A stretch of DNA of 64,000 bases from Enoplosus armatus (taxonomy: Eukaryota; Chordata; Actinopteri; Centrarchiformes; Enoplosidae): positions 18,621,704-18,685,703 of the forward strand of contig NC_092188.1 of the NCBI RefSeq assembly GCF_043641665.1. Direction: 5' to 3'. Below the pieces are notes generated by a model. The model was not told the DNA's origin and did no database searches. It saw nothing but the letters and a program-made list of their open reading frames with translations. This document shows positions 24,061 through 58,839 of this stretch, piece by piece (within the stretch, counting starts at the first letter, position 1; every line of letters starts with the position of its first letter). The position numbers and the translations under genes were made by a program.

Positions 24061-27000
24061 AGGCCAATAACCCCAAGAGGCCGTACAGGAGACAGACTCA
24101 CTGTGTGTGGTTTGTGTGAATTTGAATAAACGCCATTTTGAAGGGGAATTTGTATGATATTTCATCACAGCGTCAACCACAATAGGTGCGAGATACTAGC
24201 TTTGTATCATATGTAGCTCGTCGGTAGAGTGGGTCAGATCAATGGAAGGGTTGGGACATGGGAAAAAATGTAAGTAGCTTTGGACAGAAGCGTGTAAATA
24301 TCTATTCAGTGTATAAATATAATGATGTTGATTGCAGGTGGGGGTTGGACAGGGATGGAGAGGACACTGGTATTTGGCCCTGTGGCCCCCTAGTGGTTTA
24401 ATGTGAACATGAGAGGAGGGATGTGAGAAAGCAGCTAATAGAGAAGTGTGAGATAGATAAGTAAACAGAGACTGTAGCTTCATCACATCTGTTATTAATT
24501 TTATACTCTAGACTCTTCTCCCCAAACGACAGGCAGAAGCTGTCTGGTGAGGCTTACAGCTGCACTTCTGTAATGAACTCCGCTGGGAGGAGAGTGTCAT
24601 TTGTTCAGGAGTCCGTTTGCCCAAAAGCACACTCGATATATCTCAGACAGCACAGATTAGATTTTGAAAAATGGTGGAAGAGTTAAAATAGGAGACATGT
24701 AGTGGAGCAAGAAAAAGGAAATGGTTTACTTTATTTTCTCAACAGTGCGCAGCAGGGAGGAGCAGGTGTCACTCAGCAGATATTATTCGTGAAGTAAACA
24801 CAGTTAAATGATGTGGTGCACAGCATCAGCCAATCAGGAGGTTTGAAAATGGTGAACAATTTCAAAATGCTGTGGTTGAGCACGTGTCTGTTACAAGTTA
24901 GACAGGTGCCGGTGACAGTGTTTAGGTGAATGCCCCGTCAAAAGTTAAACAGCTGCTAATGACAGTGTTAGGAAATAGGCTATTGTTAGCCTCATTAACA
25001 TACTGGAGTAGAGCTAAAAACACACAAGGCACAGACCCAGATAGTCCACCAATACAGTCACTCATTCTCACAAACACACACACCCACACTCTCTCTCTTT
25101 CTCTGTCTTTCACATATTCACAGATAAAACACTAACTGTGGCTAGTAACTACATCTTTTATAACGTGTGGCTGATGAAATGCACACTGAAATATCCTTCT
25201 CAATTTTGAAAATATCACATCACAGTCATGTTTTGTGACAGCAGTATTGTTCAATACTGGCTGATGACGCAGTTTCAGTTTTATACTTTTCTCTTCTACT
25301 TCAAACTGAAGGTATTCAAGGACATCTCTAAACAAGGATAAAATAGACCCACATAATATAACTTTATTCAATTAAACCCGACTGCCAGCAAAGAGTTTCA
25401 GGTCCTGAACAACACAAAGCATGAAAAGAGTGAAAATGTTTTTCAAAAATGCTTTAGAGCCTTCCTGTGACCTCGCCAGCAGCAGAACAACTGAAGAATT
25501 TTAAATGATTCGGACAAGTCCTGCAAGCAAATCAGCATTTAAATAAACACAACAGGAACAATGACTGAACCCTGGCAAGTGAAGGCAGCACAGCTGTGTG
25601 TCTTCGCTCTTCATGACCTGCTGCGTGGCTAAAGCTCTTTTTGATGGATGAAGATAATATAATATATTTTTTCTCAAACAGCTTTATGTTTTAATGTTGC
25701 AGTTAGACACTACAGAGGTAATGATAAACCATGTGAACAAAGAAGTCAATCACTGATCAATTGATGCTTTTGAACAGTGAGTTAAAAGCTAAAGCCAGCC
25801 CTTACAGTTTTAATGAACCTTTTAAAAACCAGTTGCACTACCACTTCATGTTATTACTCCAGTCTGCGGCTCATACCATTTAATGAATGAATACCAGTCA
25901 GTCTTTTTCCACAAAGCACACTCATGCTGTTACTTTTTCTTTCCAAGCCACTTTCTGACATAAAAGAACTGAATGTCCGTTTTAAAAATGTCTTTTAGCT
26001 AACTTTGACATGTGGTACTTTGCAACATTTTATTGTTGGTTGTTCAAAGAAACCTTTAACCTGTTGAAAACATGCTTTTAACAACATTTCTTAAACATTT
26101 TAAGACAATTTCCATCTTGTTCTATTAGAAAATGAAAACCTTCACCTACACTATTATACCATTATATTCAGTGGATCTGTATTTTGTGTATGTTAGAAGT
26201 TACAGAAAGATACATGAAAGATATAAAAAGTGTCGCCATACATAAAAGATCATGAATGTTTGTTATGATTAATATCCAGAATAGTTATAATCACATCATC
26301 ATGTATTTGACTGATTATTCTGTCCTGAGCTTTGGACGCATCTTTCAGGGCTGAAAAATGATTCTTTCAGCAGTATCTCTCTTCCAACATGCCAGTGGCT
26401 GCACATGCATCAGACACAATAAAGCTTTACTAAAAGTTTCAGAATTACACTGTGACCCACTTCGGACTCATTTTGTCAGAACTACAGCAGTAATCATCGG
26501 TGGTATGAAGAAAACTAAGCACCAGGCAGAAATGTATTTCCTTTGAGAGACTGCAATGGCCTGTCATACCTAAACAAAGCCGGAGTCATTTCGCCCTCGC
26601 TGAAATTGGAAGGGCACTGAACAGCATGTTGCTTCTGGTCTCTTAGAAAGAAAGACTTAATCACAGTGATAGAGTGGAAATATTTTCCATCCTTGAGCTG
26701 CAGACATATTTTATTTTGCTTTTCATATTCTACATTCTACATTCTCTATCTCATCTACATATATGAATACACATTCACGACAGATGTTCCTTCTCTCTCT
26801 TGACTTTTTCCTCTTTGGTCCATCTTTCTTTAAAGTCTCTCCACCTCCCTGTCTCAGTATGTTCATATCCCACCTGTCTGTGTGTTTGTGTGTGTGTGCG
26901 TGCGTGTGTGTGTGTCACTTAAATGCTCAGACACGCAGCAGTGCAGTCTACTTCATTTTGAAGAGCCTTTCAGCTTCTCTTCACTGGAAACCACTGATTC

Positions 27001-27181
27001 AAACCGCCAGTGTGTGAGGGTGTGTATGTGTTCCTCTTTTTGTTTCTCACTCAGGTTGAGCGATGAGGTGACACAATTAAAGTTGTCACCTTTGTCCCGA
27101 CACTGTTTTCATTGAACTTAGTATGTGTGAGCGTGAATGCACTTGAGCATCCACAGTATGTGTGCACTTTTGCGTCCTCAG
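24061..27181. other. Upstream flank of cck, no gene recognised
   Basis: About 3 kb of AT-rich sequence upstream of the cck promoter with a TG-rich microsatellite at 26881-26915. Distal cck enhancers could lie here, but nothing in the sequence identifies one. Confidence 0.45.
26881..26915. repeat. Imperfect (TG)n microsatellite
   Basis: TG units interrupted by 'ttg' and 'cgtgcg'. It lies about 350 bp upstream of the cck TATA box. Confidence 0.85.
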
Positions 27182-27267
27182 TTGCGTCAATGCTGTCAGT
27201 TTCTTCGCCAGCAACAGGCCCCTCCCATCTGTCCAGGCCCCTCCCCCTTCCTGTGTGTCAGTATAAG
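27182..27267 (+). promoter_or_regulatory. cck: cck core promoter
   Basis: Read left to right: a CRE/TRE-like TTGCGTCA at 27182-27189; a GC box GGCCCCTCCC at 27217-27226; an overlapping E-box CATCTG at 27226-27231; a second GC box GGCCCCTCCCCC-type at 27236-27246; and a TATA box TATAAG at 27262-27267. A start of transcription about 27290 would put the TATA box near -28. The mammalian CCK promoter is known for the same set of elements (a TGCGTCA CRE/TRE site, Sp1 GC box, E-box, TATA). The arrangement supports cAMP/CREB- and bHLH-responsive transcription. The start site itself is inferred. Confidence 0.7.
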
Positions 27268-27289
27268 ACATGGTCTCCTCTCCGTCTCA

Positions 27290-27373
27290 CATTCACTCAC
27301 AGCCTGAACACTGCAGGAGCAAAGCTCAACATCTTCAGACTTGTCCTCTTGTGGTCCACGCCAACAACTGCAG
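27290..27373 (+). other. cck: cck non-coding exon 1
   Basis: The 5' end is inferred from the TATA box. The 3' end is set by a strong donor, CAACTGCAG followed by GTAAGAA, at 27374. It carries no ATG in frame with the prepropeptide. A wholly untranslated first exon is the usual vertebrate cck structure. Confidence 0.65.
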
Positions 27374-29425
27374 GTAAGAATTCAAAACTGTGTGTCTCCA
27401 GTTTTTCTGTTACAGCAGTTCTGTTTCTGTTTTTTTTTTTGTAAAGGGGACTGCTTCTTTAAAGGAGTATATATATTTTGTTGTTTTTCACAATACAGAT
27501 TCAGTAATTGTATACTTAATCTAAAAAGTTGAGAGTAAGGAGTCATTGTAAGGGGTAATTTTTCAAAATGTGGCTTTCACATTTAGTTGTATTCAAACTG
27601 ATTTATGAGACACAACTGAGTGTTGAAAGTATGTGAAGGACAGTACAGTTAAAATGTGTAATAATGAATCAGTGAATAATCAACAGGGGCCGATTTGTTG
27701 CAGGATAATCAAGCTGTTTAAGGGCATGTTTTATTTTACGGTGTGAGTGTGCAAATAATCAGATCATGACACTGGAGTCTTTCCTGGAGACAAAATTTTG
27801 TATATATAATATTTATATACGTTACATCATATTTTCTATGAATGTTAGGTAGTTATTATTGCAGCAAATATCATAGGCAGGATTGTGATCATAAAAGTCA
27901 GAAAAATGTGCAAATGAGTATCCAAAAAAGGCTAGATATTCATCTCTGTGCAGTAACTGAGCACAAGGGTGTTTTAAATAAAATAAAAAAGTCCCCCTTT
28001 CATTTTTTTCTGAGGTGGAGAGGGCTTTCACACACATTACAGTAGCCCATCATTACCAGCCCATTGAATAATGAGTTAGAGACAATGACCAGCTGCTAAC
28101 AAGAATTACATTAGCATCAAGAGAATGACTATTTACACCACCACTGTGTCAATTTAAACACAATTATTCAAATGGACTGTTGTATTGAGGTACAGTGATA
28201 ACACATTGTTTAAAACGACAGTTACAAGGTTTCATTTTGAAGATGCTGTACCGTATGTTAATGAAGAGAGCTGATCATGTATGTAATCATCATGTCCAGT
28301 GAACAATAACTAGAGGAAGCTCTGGACTCTGACTCACTGTACCAGTATTATCCAGGGTGCTGAAGGCTGTACACACTCTGCTTGGAGTACAGTTTTGATT
28401 CTGTGTTATTTGTTGAAATATTCACTTCAACAAATAAGTGAAAGTCTTTAAAACGTAAAACTAGGTGCCACGGGACTCCTCCTGGTTGAGATCAGGGTAT
28501 AATACCCTCCTGTGTGCTCCAGTGCAGCAAAGGGACAATTCTTTGACTTGGTAAAGAAAAAGAAAATTAAAGAAGTGAGTAAAGATGCTGTAAGAGTAAA
28601 CTAATGTATCCACAGAGAGCACTGCTGTAATAGAAACATTGAGACAGAGGGAGTGGGCTTTAAATGATTGGAGATTGAAAGCCTCAGAGCGACCAGCGTT
28701 GTTGGTTTTATTTAATTGGATGATTTCCTCTGGAAGAATGTTCTTGCATAAAGCATTCATCACAACTAATGTGCTGCTTCGCAGGGCTCCAAGGCAAATA
28801 CACTGTTAGAAAATGAGCAAATGACGTGACGTCAAATCTGCAACAGACGACAACAGATTGTCAGAAAAGATTTCGATTTCACTCCCTTTTTATTACTATT
28901 TTTTAAATATATTAATGAGTTTTGAACCCTTTGTGAGCAAGAGAACGAAGAAAAGAGAAGAACTGATGTCATTTATTCTCTCAGTGCTGTCACGTTGATA
29001 TTGACTCTCATGTGAACCCTGTTCAAAAAACAGCACAGTGAGCAAATTAAGGTTTGGTGATAATTGGTGTGTTTTCTTTGGGATTCTGCAGATGCTGACA
29101 GTGTACATTCATTTCAACTACACCACACACCAACTCTGCCTGAGTGTGTGTTAAATATGAAATTGTTCTGCCACTCTGTGACAAAGCGACGGAGTGTCTA
29201 AGAAAGACCGATGTTTGCCTGAGGTTCCAGCTGAACCATCAAAGGTTAATCTCTCCTTCCACTGCTGCGCTTCAACGACTTTCTGCAAAAACCCACACTG
29301 AATGTGATTTTTTCAGAAGCAAATATTTAACAAGCGGAAGGGAGACAATAAAGGAGAACAGAGCGTAGTGGAGAGACAGTAAACAGCGAGTGACCTAACT
29401 TCTGTCCCCCTTTCTCTCCCGTCAG
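27374..29425 (+). other. cck: cck intron 1
   Basis: GT-AG intron of about 2.05 kb, ending 'ctctcccgtcag'. No coding sequence recognised. It contains a perfect 12-bp inverted repeat with an 8-nt loop at 28406-28437. Confidence 0.75.
28406..28437. repeat. Perfect 12-bp inverted repeat in cck intron 1
   Basis: TTATTTGTTGAA (28406-28417), an 8-nt spacer, then its exact reverse complement (28426-28437). The stem is AT-rich. Confidence 0.85.
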
Positions 29426-29427
29426 TC

Positions 29428-30846
29428 ATGAATGTAGGCATCTGTGTGTGTGTTCTCCTGGCTGCTGTGTCCAGCGGCTCCCTGAGTCTGCCCTCACACT
29501 CCATGGTAAGACACACACACACACACACACACACGTCCTGAAATCTCTGCATGGATTTGCTAAAAATATTTTCTCTGAGATAATCAACATCCATCACACC
29601 AAAAGAATTAGGTGAAGACAACAACACTTGCATTACACAGTCCATGAAACATGAATTCATTCCTTTATATACAGCAGATCCACTAAGGAAAGTGGAATAT
29701 ATTTCACTCCCACTCTGTTCATTGAGTACTAAGCAAGAGTTGTGTTTTCCAGACTCACACAGTCCAGAAAAATGTCTTCTTATTCTTAATTGGAAGAGAT
29801 TTTTGCTTGAAAGTTACAGTTAAAGTTAAGTGTCAAAATGTCAGGTTTTGATTTTACATCTATTCCTTATTGTTCTTCTTGCTTCCTCTAGCCACAGAGA
29901 GCTGAGGGTGAGGCTCTCCTGACAGACAGCCTGCCTCCCCCCTTACCCAACCACACACGCCACGCCCGCTCAGCTCCTGCGCCCCCCTCAGGGCAGCTGG
30001 CCAACTACAACCAACCCCGGGAGGATGCGGATGCTCGAAACAGCCTGAGCCAGCTGCTGGCCAGAATCATCTCCAGGAAAGGTGAGCGGCTGGACGCACA
30101 GCATGACTGCTGTCAGGATGGAGAGAAGGACAGAAAGTGTAACTGGAGTGAAAGTCTTCCCCTTTAGTCATCTCATCTCATTGCACACAGAACGTTCCTC
30201 TCGTCTTATTTCGCTCCTGGTCTCGTTATTTCTCTCTTCTGTAATGTGCCGTCACTCATGCTGTGTCTCAGTCCCACCATCTGGCATTTCCCGCCTCCCT
30301 CTAGCTTTCTCTCTCCTCCTTCCATCTTCCCATACCTCCTCCCTGTCCCCCCTTCTGTTTTTTCCATTTCTGTTTCCTACGTTTCCCTCTACAGTTCCTC
30401 CTTCCCTCGTCTCCTTACCTCCTGACCCCTCTGCTCTCTCTCTGTCACTGTGGATCTCTGTTTCTCTCTCAAGTCAACGCTGTGTGACTGGGAGACCTGC
30501 TGAGCTCACTTGTCTTACAGAACACACCAAGACAGGAATAGAAACAAAACAAGTCAGCAATTCCTCAGTCAGAGTTATACACTTTCATTATTCAGTCAGT
30601 ATAGGTAGAAAAATGTGCACTGCAATCATATTTTGGCCAGCCTCCTGTCCTCATCCCATCATCAGTGTGATGAGTGTTGTTCTGTTCCTGTCTCTGTCCC
30701 CTCCAGGCTCTCCCTACCAGACCAGATCCTCCCTCACCAGCAGAGCCAGTGGTCTAGCCCCCGGCCACAGGATAAAGGACAGAGATTACCTCGGCTGGAT
30801 GGACTTTGGACGACGCAGTGCAGAGGAGTATGAATACTCCTCCTAA
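29428..30846 (+). CDS. cck: Preprocholecystokinin, Leu-type octapeptide (spliced CDS)
   Basis: Coding exons are 29428-29505, 29892-30081 and 30707-30846 (78 + 190 + 140 nt = 135 codons plus stop). Residues 1 to about 20 form a signal peptide with the hydrophobic core [11 protein letters not shown] variable, proline-rich spacer follows. The last exon holds the hormone: HRIKDR, then DYLGWMDF, then the GRR amidation and cleavage site, then the acidic tail SAEEYEYSS with sulfatable tyrosines. Product: CCK peptides ending in amidated Phe, made after cleavage at single arginines and at RR. CCK acts on CCK receptors in gut secretion, gallbladder contraction and satiety. Leu at the third position of the octapeptide (mammals have Met) marks the fish 'CCK-L' form. 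Exon 2 begins only two bases before the ATG. All introns are GT-AG with matching phases. Regulation is through the promoter at 27182-27267. Identification is certain; the paralogue name (cck1/cck2, a/b) is not. Confidence 0.97.
29511..29534. repeat. (AC)n tract just inside cck intron 2
   Basis: Twelve AC units beginning five bases after the exon-2/intron-2 junction at 29505/29506, in the CA orientation with respect to the transcript. Confidence 0.95.
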
Positions 30847-30892
30847 AAGGCATGGCTTGCTTTCGCCAAAACCTGAGTTACAACCCCCAACC

Positions 30893-30915
30893 AATAAAAG
30901 CCCCCCCAAAATAAA
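30893..30915 (+). other. cck: cck polyadenylation signals
   Basis: Two AATAAA hexamers at 30893-30898 and 30910-30915, only 47 and 64 bases after the stop codon, separated by a C-run. This implies a very short 3' UTR of roughly 80-100 nt. Confidence 0.75.
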
Positions 30916-33900
30916 GAGCCCTTTTCACACTGCACTTATTGTAACCAAGGGCTGACTTGACTGGATCCTAGAATGAGTTTAGCATCATCATATATAAGCA
31001 GAGAGAAGAAAAACATGTCCAAAGGGCATACCCTGCAATCTGTGGACCCTGAATCTCCATTCTGAAGTTAAGAGCACTTTCCACACCGCTCCCCACAGTA
31101 TGTCAGAATTATATTTAAACACAATATTAAAGGCTAAGGCTGAAAAAAGTCTATATTGTTGTTATTGTCGGGAAATCCTGTGAAAAAAATCAAAACCAAT
31201 AACTTTCTGACTTCCCTGCCTCAAGCCCATTTGTTCCTATTGAACACATAAATCATTCAAAGCTGCTAACAAATATATAGTTTCATCTTTACAAACACTC
31301 ACTAATTTAGTCACAGCCGGGCACTGTAGTTTTCAGCAAACGTTACTCAAACAGGGGGAAATATTGCATTTGTTGGGCACTATTTTGACAACATTCGTTG
31401 ACAATAATATAAAGATAGAATATCACCAGGCTGATCCTTTAAGGCCAACAGGAGTCAAACACAAGGTAAAGTTAGCTTTTACTGGTATTAACAGCTCAAC
31501 AGACATTTGCTCTTGCTCAACACTGAACAATATCATGATTTTTTTTATTTCATTTCGAGAGACTTCGAACATCGAAGAGAAAAAAATGACTGATTTGAAA
31601 AACCCATTCCTTTAAATATAAATTTCAGCCTCATTCCAGTGAGAAACTACTGTCTTAGGACTCAAATTTATATCACAAGCTATAAGTAGTTTAAAGTGTC
31701 TCATTTTACTGACAATTGGAGAATGTATTGAAGGCCTTCTATTGGACCTTAAAGAGCCACTTAGGTGTCAAACTGAACCAAAAGTGGGATTTAAGTATTG
31801 TATTTTTGATTGGTACCTTAATGCACTCTGGTGCTAACTGCCACCCTGTGCTTCAGTTCACTTCAACTTTACACAGTAAAAGTTCACTGTAAAAAAAGTA
31901 TTTTCATATGATACCATCACAGTTACAGTATCACACACCATTACAGTACCAGTATGGAGTCAGTGAGAGCATCTCTGCAGTGGAAGGAAAGGGGCTAAAA
32001 CAGCACCAACTTTTCACCTCCCACCCTGCCTGCTGAAGGTAACCCTGGGCTAAAAATGTGCAGTGTGAAAAGCACAAGGTGTCGTCTGCTGTATGTGAGA
32101 TGCTCGGGAGTCTCCCAGTCATTGCATAATGGACCTCGGTGGCAGATCAGGATCAGATCAGGATTACATGTACTGTAGATGTGAATAGAAGAGTGTTTTC
32201 GTTCTTTTTTTTGAAAGATTATTATATATGTATGTATGCACTCTTAAAGGTTAAGCCTCGTGTAATAAATAATATGTTTCTACCAACTTTCAGATTCAAT
32301 AAAATTCAAAACAAAGCTCCATTTTCCTCTGATGTCAGCAAGAAATGCAAATGCATTTGTTTGGGATTATGATGTTATTATGTCTGGAGGACACAGTGGG
32401 CTGATCCCAAGCATTTCATGTGGCCGCTGCCTGCGTTGTTCAGTGTCATTCAGCGCCGAGGCAGTCTGGTGTCCTTCCACATGAGCATTTGGTGTAATTC
32501 ACCAGGGCTTCTTAGATTACATAAAAGCCAGGACATTATCATTACTTTCTATTGTGATCAGGCTTTCCCAGGATTAGCACTTGGAAGAATGAGCAAGTTT
32601 CCTGAACACGGTATAAATTTAACTCGGTATAATCCTGTCATAGAAGTGGCTCCGAAATAGATCTTAAATTTCTGTTAGTTCTATAACAAAAAATTGTGTT
32701 AGTCCTTATCATTAGTGAGAGTTTGCATATCGAGAGTGTTCAGCTGTTGACTGAACAACAAGATATTTGTCGTCCTTGGAAAAGAAACTAAGCTTCTGTA
32801 CACTTACAGAGTGAGGGAACACTTAGATCTTAGCTTTTACAGTGGACTTCAACTATGATACCAGATTTTGACATTTGATTTTATGCCTCCAGGTGAATTC
32901 AATCAAATGCTCATGAGACAAATGGTGGACATCAAGTGGAAGTGAAAGGATTCTCTGCCACACAGCTGAACATAAACCTCAATGCACCCATTTGTAGAGA
33001 AAATGTCATAAAATCAAGCTTCTAGTTTGGAAATACACTTCTCCAGAAAATAGATGATCCTGTATCTGATGTAAATTTGTTTGTAAAACAGATATGAAGC
33101 AATATAAATGTATGTGTATATGATTTTTGAACATGAGAAGAGAAAGTCCTTTCTGTTGGGTTTTGAAGTGAAGCAAAGATAGGTCTTGATTTATCGATCA
33201 CTCTGACTGGGAATGAATCAAATGCGATAATGACTTATGAATAAAGCTCAACTGCCTTCACTCACACGTCCTGCTGCATACTGTCCACACCCATCAGGCA
33301 AACACACAAACATTCCAGGTTTCTCTTCACCTATCAAATTTACCAGCATCATGTTATAAGTTAGTCCCTTCTTCCACTGAGTGTACTATCAGACTGGTTT
33401 ACAGACAGGAGATCTCTCAAGCTCCGTAACCCAGAGAGACACGACATGAAAAATACTTTACTACTCACACTATGCATGGACATGAGATACAACAGACAAA
33501 TGAAGGTCATGTCTCTCACACAAACAAAGACACAGACAAAACCTGACATACAGCTCAAAGAATGATGTCTGTCAATGCTCTTCTCCTGTCTGAAAGACAC
33601 AATAGCCTTGTTTACTGTCCGTCTGTCGGCGAGGCTCTCACACCAGAGCTCAAGTGGTTCATATTTACTCTGCCGCTGTTACAGCAAACAGAGAACAGTT
33701 GCATATTCCCACTGTGTCACTTTGATGATGAGTAAAGCCAGAGGGACCCAATGGCTCCAATATGACATCATATGAAAAACATGACACACAGCTGATCACA
33801 GAATAAACTCCCCAAAACATGACGGTGACACTTTGGTGGAGCATTTACATTGCATAGAGAACCTGATGAAGGAGCGGACAGACAACAATAATAAAGAGCG

Positions 33901-36559
33901 GTGAGGGAAATATGCTGCAATTAGGCCGGTAGCGCTGTTCCACTCATTATTACACCTTTGTGTTTAAACTCAGTCTGATCTATTCTGTTGTTGCACTAAG
34001 ACAAACTGCATTTAAGGTACTCACAGGAGCACTGTGACATGAAAAAGAAGGAACATCAAGAGGTTTAATCTCAAACATTTTATTTTCTCAACAATACTTT
34101 GCTCTTTACTGTCCCCATCTGGATACAGAGAGAAGTGCACTCACATCAGACAGGAAATAAAACCAGTTATATTTTGATAGATCTGTTTATTTCTTCATTT
34201 CAAATACATTGATTGCCATCATCCACTCTCTCTTCTGGTCCAGTAACACATGAGAAGTGACATGCACCCATTCACACATCGAGCGATACCTCCGTGTGTC
34301 GTACATACATTAACAAAACTCAACATGTTAAAAAAAACAACACATAGATGACATGAAAAATTATATCAGCGGTATAAAGTTCATTACAGCTTTTAAAACA
34401 CAGAACTCTGCTGATTAATATTTACCATTCACTCCAAACCAAGCCATAGTGTTAGAAAGTGCTAGAAGCCATGAGTCCCTGTTTGTAGAACAACTAATAC
34501 AACACAACAGATCCGGGAGCAGCCTTTTACATTTCATTGATATATTTATGGTATGAATGAAGGCTTTTTTCTACCTAGAACTTGTCACATTAAGGAAAAC
34601 ATCTGCCTTCCTGTTACACTTGAAAAAGCCAAAAGCCAATAGCTGAAAGCAGCTTTCTTCAGTTATCTAGGTGCAAAAATATAAAAATGTTCTCCACATG
34701 TGATTCGTGTCAGGTGAAGGAAATTAAAAATCAGGATTCAATGAGAATGGAGTAAATATATCAAACAGGTTCAGCTCCTAGGTCAGTTCTTAAATCAGGG
34801 ACTACATGACAGAGCAGAAAAGTGCAACAGAAAGGTCGACATACATATTATCATTTATTCTAGAACAAACAATGTATTGCTTTCACCTGACTCTCTATTT
34901 CTTTTGTCAACAAATTAATTCAAAGGAAGACACATAATGGATTATTCTGCGTCCCCCCCTTGTTGGCATTTGAGTGAATTCATTTGGAGACATAAAAGTT
35001 ACATGTACAGACATCCGTACATAATACAACACTCACACATATATTTACATGATAATAAGAGGCCTGCTGTACCATTATACTGTACAAACTCAACAATTTA
35101 AAGGAATGACGACATGAACATTAAGTGCATTCAAAGTGAGAGAGAGAACATCATTAAAAGCATCTCTGTAGTGTATTAGAATATATGCTATTAATGAACA
35201 TTTGGCACTGTTTTTAGCATGGCTACACTGCTCTGTCGTGCCTAGCAACACTGGTAAGAAAAGGTTTTATTGGCTGGAACAGGCTGGCTCAGAGAAGAGT
35301 TAGGTCTGCAAGTTTAGCCTGGCTAACACAAAATAATATTCACCTATCAGAATGATGTGTTATGTGGTGACGTAAAGCATGACAGAAAAGAAAAGTGTCA
35401 GTAAAATGACTGAACTGTGACTTGTCTGCTGCGTTCATGATGGCTGCCACAGGATGCCTGGCAATGCTCTGGTGGCAATTAATGTCTGTACAGAGCATGG
35501 CTGAACACTCATGTACCGTCATGTGAAAATGAATCCTAAACTATGTGCAGATGAAGCACACAGTGGTCAAAGCAGCCGGCTGACGTGGACCAAAGAAATT
35601 ATTGTTACACCAGGAAGTGTCCAGTGTGGCGGTGATTCATAAACAGCGTCATTTATGGCTTAGAAATGGAGGCGACCTTAAAACCTTAAAACAAAGTGAG
35701 GTCCTGCTGTATGCATTTTTAGGAGGTTTCTATTACAGACGTCCCATGAATGTACTCTTGGTACCGCACACTTAACTGACCTAAAATGTTTCGTTGGATC
35801 TTCACAGAGGGCAGGGACAGGAGGAGGTGTAAAGAAGGATACCAAGTTAATCAGAGGGAGGGTCCACAACACTATCACGAAATGCTGGTATGACTACACA
35901 GACAGACACACAGACACACACACACCAGCCAGAGTCATGGGAAATTGTCATTTACATTAAAATGTGCATTATTGTTATCATTTGCACATAAATATTTGAA
36001 GAAACTATATTAATTCTAAAAAACCTTTTACTCAAATGTGTTTTAACCCTTGCATTAGAAACCTCTCGACGCATGGTATGTTTCATTGATGGAACACAGT
36101 TTATCTCTGACAGAACGCTAAACACTACAGACCACGTCCATCTATATAGAACAACACAGTCTTTGGTCACTAAAATATCATTAAGAATTAACACTTCCTT
36201 TCAAGTACCTTTCAAGTAGTTAAGTGTCAAAAGAAGCAAAACAAAGCTGCTAACGGCTAAATATATGTGCACTTGGATGTATGAGTGTGTTTGATCAGTT
36301 TTCATTTTCTATGACTTTGTAACGTTGGTAAATCTGTTTGGCTTCTGGCTCCTCATTTGTTCCTGTTTTGGTCCCTGTTTTGGTGACTGTTATAATGAGA
36401 GCACATTTCTAAATGTTTTTTATAAACTGCAGGCCAAATCATAGACATTCTTCATCTTTTCATTTTATGTTGTGGCGATCTACCCACGTGTGACTAAAGG
36501 AAACGCTGAGATTTGTATGTAGGTCTTTGTCTTTGTGTGTGTGTGTGTGTGTGTGTGTG
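30916..36559. other. cck/mroh1 convergent intergenic region, including probable mroh1 3' UTR
   Basis: No coding exon on either strand. The part next to mroh1 must contain its 3' UTR. On the minus strand the stop codon at 36560 is followed at once by a CA-repeat, and AATAAA hexamers lie at about 35271-35266, 34860-34855, 34191-34186 and 34084-34079. I cannot tell which is used, so the 3' UTR could be anywhere from about 1.3 to 2.5 kb. The rest is AT-rich with no repeat I can name. Confidence 0.5.

Positions 36560-36560
<1 letters not shown>
36534..36560. repeat. (GT)n microsatellite abutting the mroh1 stop codon
   Basis: About 13 units. In transcript sense it is (AC)n starting directly after the TGA, so it lies in the 3' UTR. 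Confidence 0.95.
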
Positions 36561-58098
<21,538 letters not shown>

Positions 58099-58120
<22 letters not shown>

Positions 58121-58178
58121 GGTGGAGAGCAAGAGGGCTGGCTTCCTGGAGCCTGTGGCCGAGGATGTATCGTCCCTC
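58099..58178 (-). other. mroh1: mroh1 exon 2 with translation start
   Basis: The acceptor 'tgtaccacag' sets the right end at 58178. The 58 nt from there to the ATG at 58120 contain no upstream ATG. The first seven codons read MEETDVE, and the exon ends in phase 1. Confidence 0.8.
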
Positions 58179-58782
58179 CTGTGGTACAGATGGGCAGAGC
58201 CTTCCCAGAACAGAATATGAAGTGTGGATATAAAGTGACTATTCATGTGATATATCTTGGTAGTAAGTCAAGGCTCAACAAAGTGCATTGTTCTTATTTT
58301 CATTGGAAATATTTTATGATCTCTCTTAAAATGTGAATCTTCCCAAGCCCGGCGCACATGATGCCTGTATAGTGGTAAATATCTATCCAGAGTAAGTGAT
58401 TTGCTGGTAACGTCAAAGCACAGGGGCTTTCTGAAGACAACCTTGACAACGTTTCACATTGCTTCACATGACTGATACCGAGAGGCAGCGGCTGGATGAC
58501 TGACATGACAGCAGACAAGCCAGATGATGACGGGTTACATCTGCCCCTGACCTCCGTGACAGCTAACATTGAGACGACGCTACTGTCTTCAACCAAAAGC
58601 TATCGTAGTCTATTTGGATAAAGTGAATTCACTTTCAGGTCTAACAGTCACTCTCTACGCTTAACGTTAAGCTTACCACTTCTTTAGCTACTATTACGAC
58701 CACCAACTATCACAAATACGAAGTAGCTATCTCGAACAATAACTTTTAATATTACGAAGCTACATAAAGATGACATTAAAAA

Positions 58783-58785
<3 letters not shown>

Positions 58786-58836
<51 letters not shown>
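58786..58836. repeat. (CA)n microsatellite in mroh1 5' UTR intron
   Basis: About 25 CA units after an A-run. A perfect 14-bp palindrome (GCTTAACGTTAAGC, 58659-58672) lies about 110 bp to the left. Confidence 0.95.

Positions 58837-58839
<3 letters not shown>

Noticed and set aside
30082..30846. 254-codon ORF on the plus strand as a separate gene
   Set aside because: It begins inside a cck intron at the donor GTG and ends in the cck last exon. The spliced cck reading is certain and the intron is just pyrimidine-rich and poor in stops.
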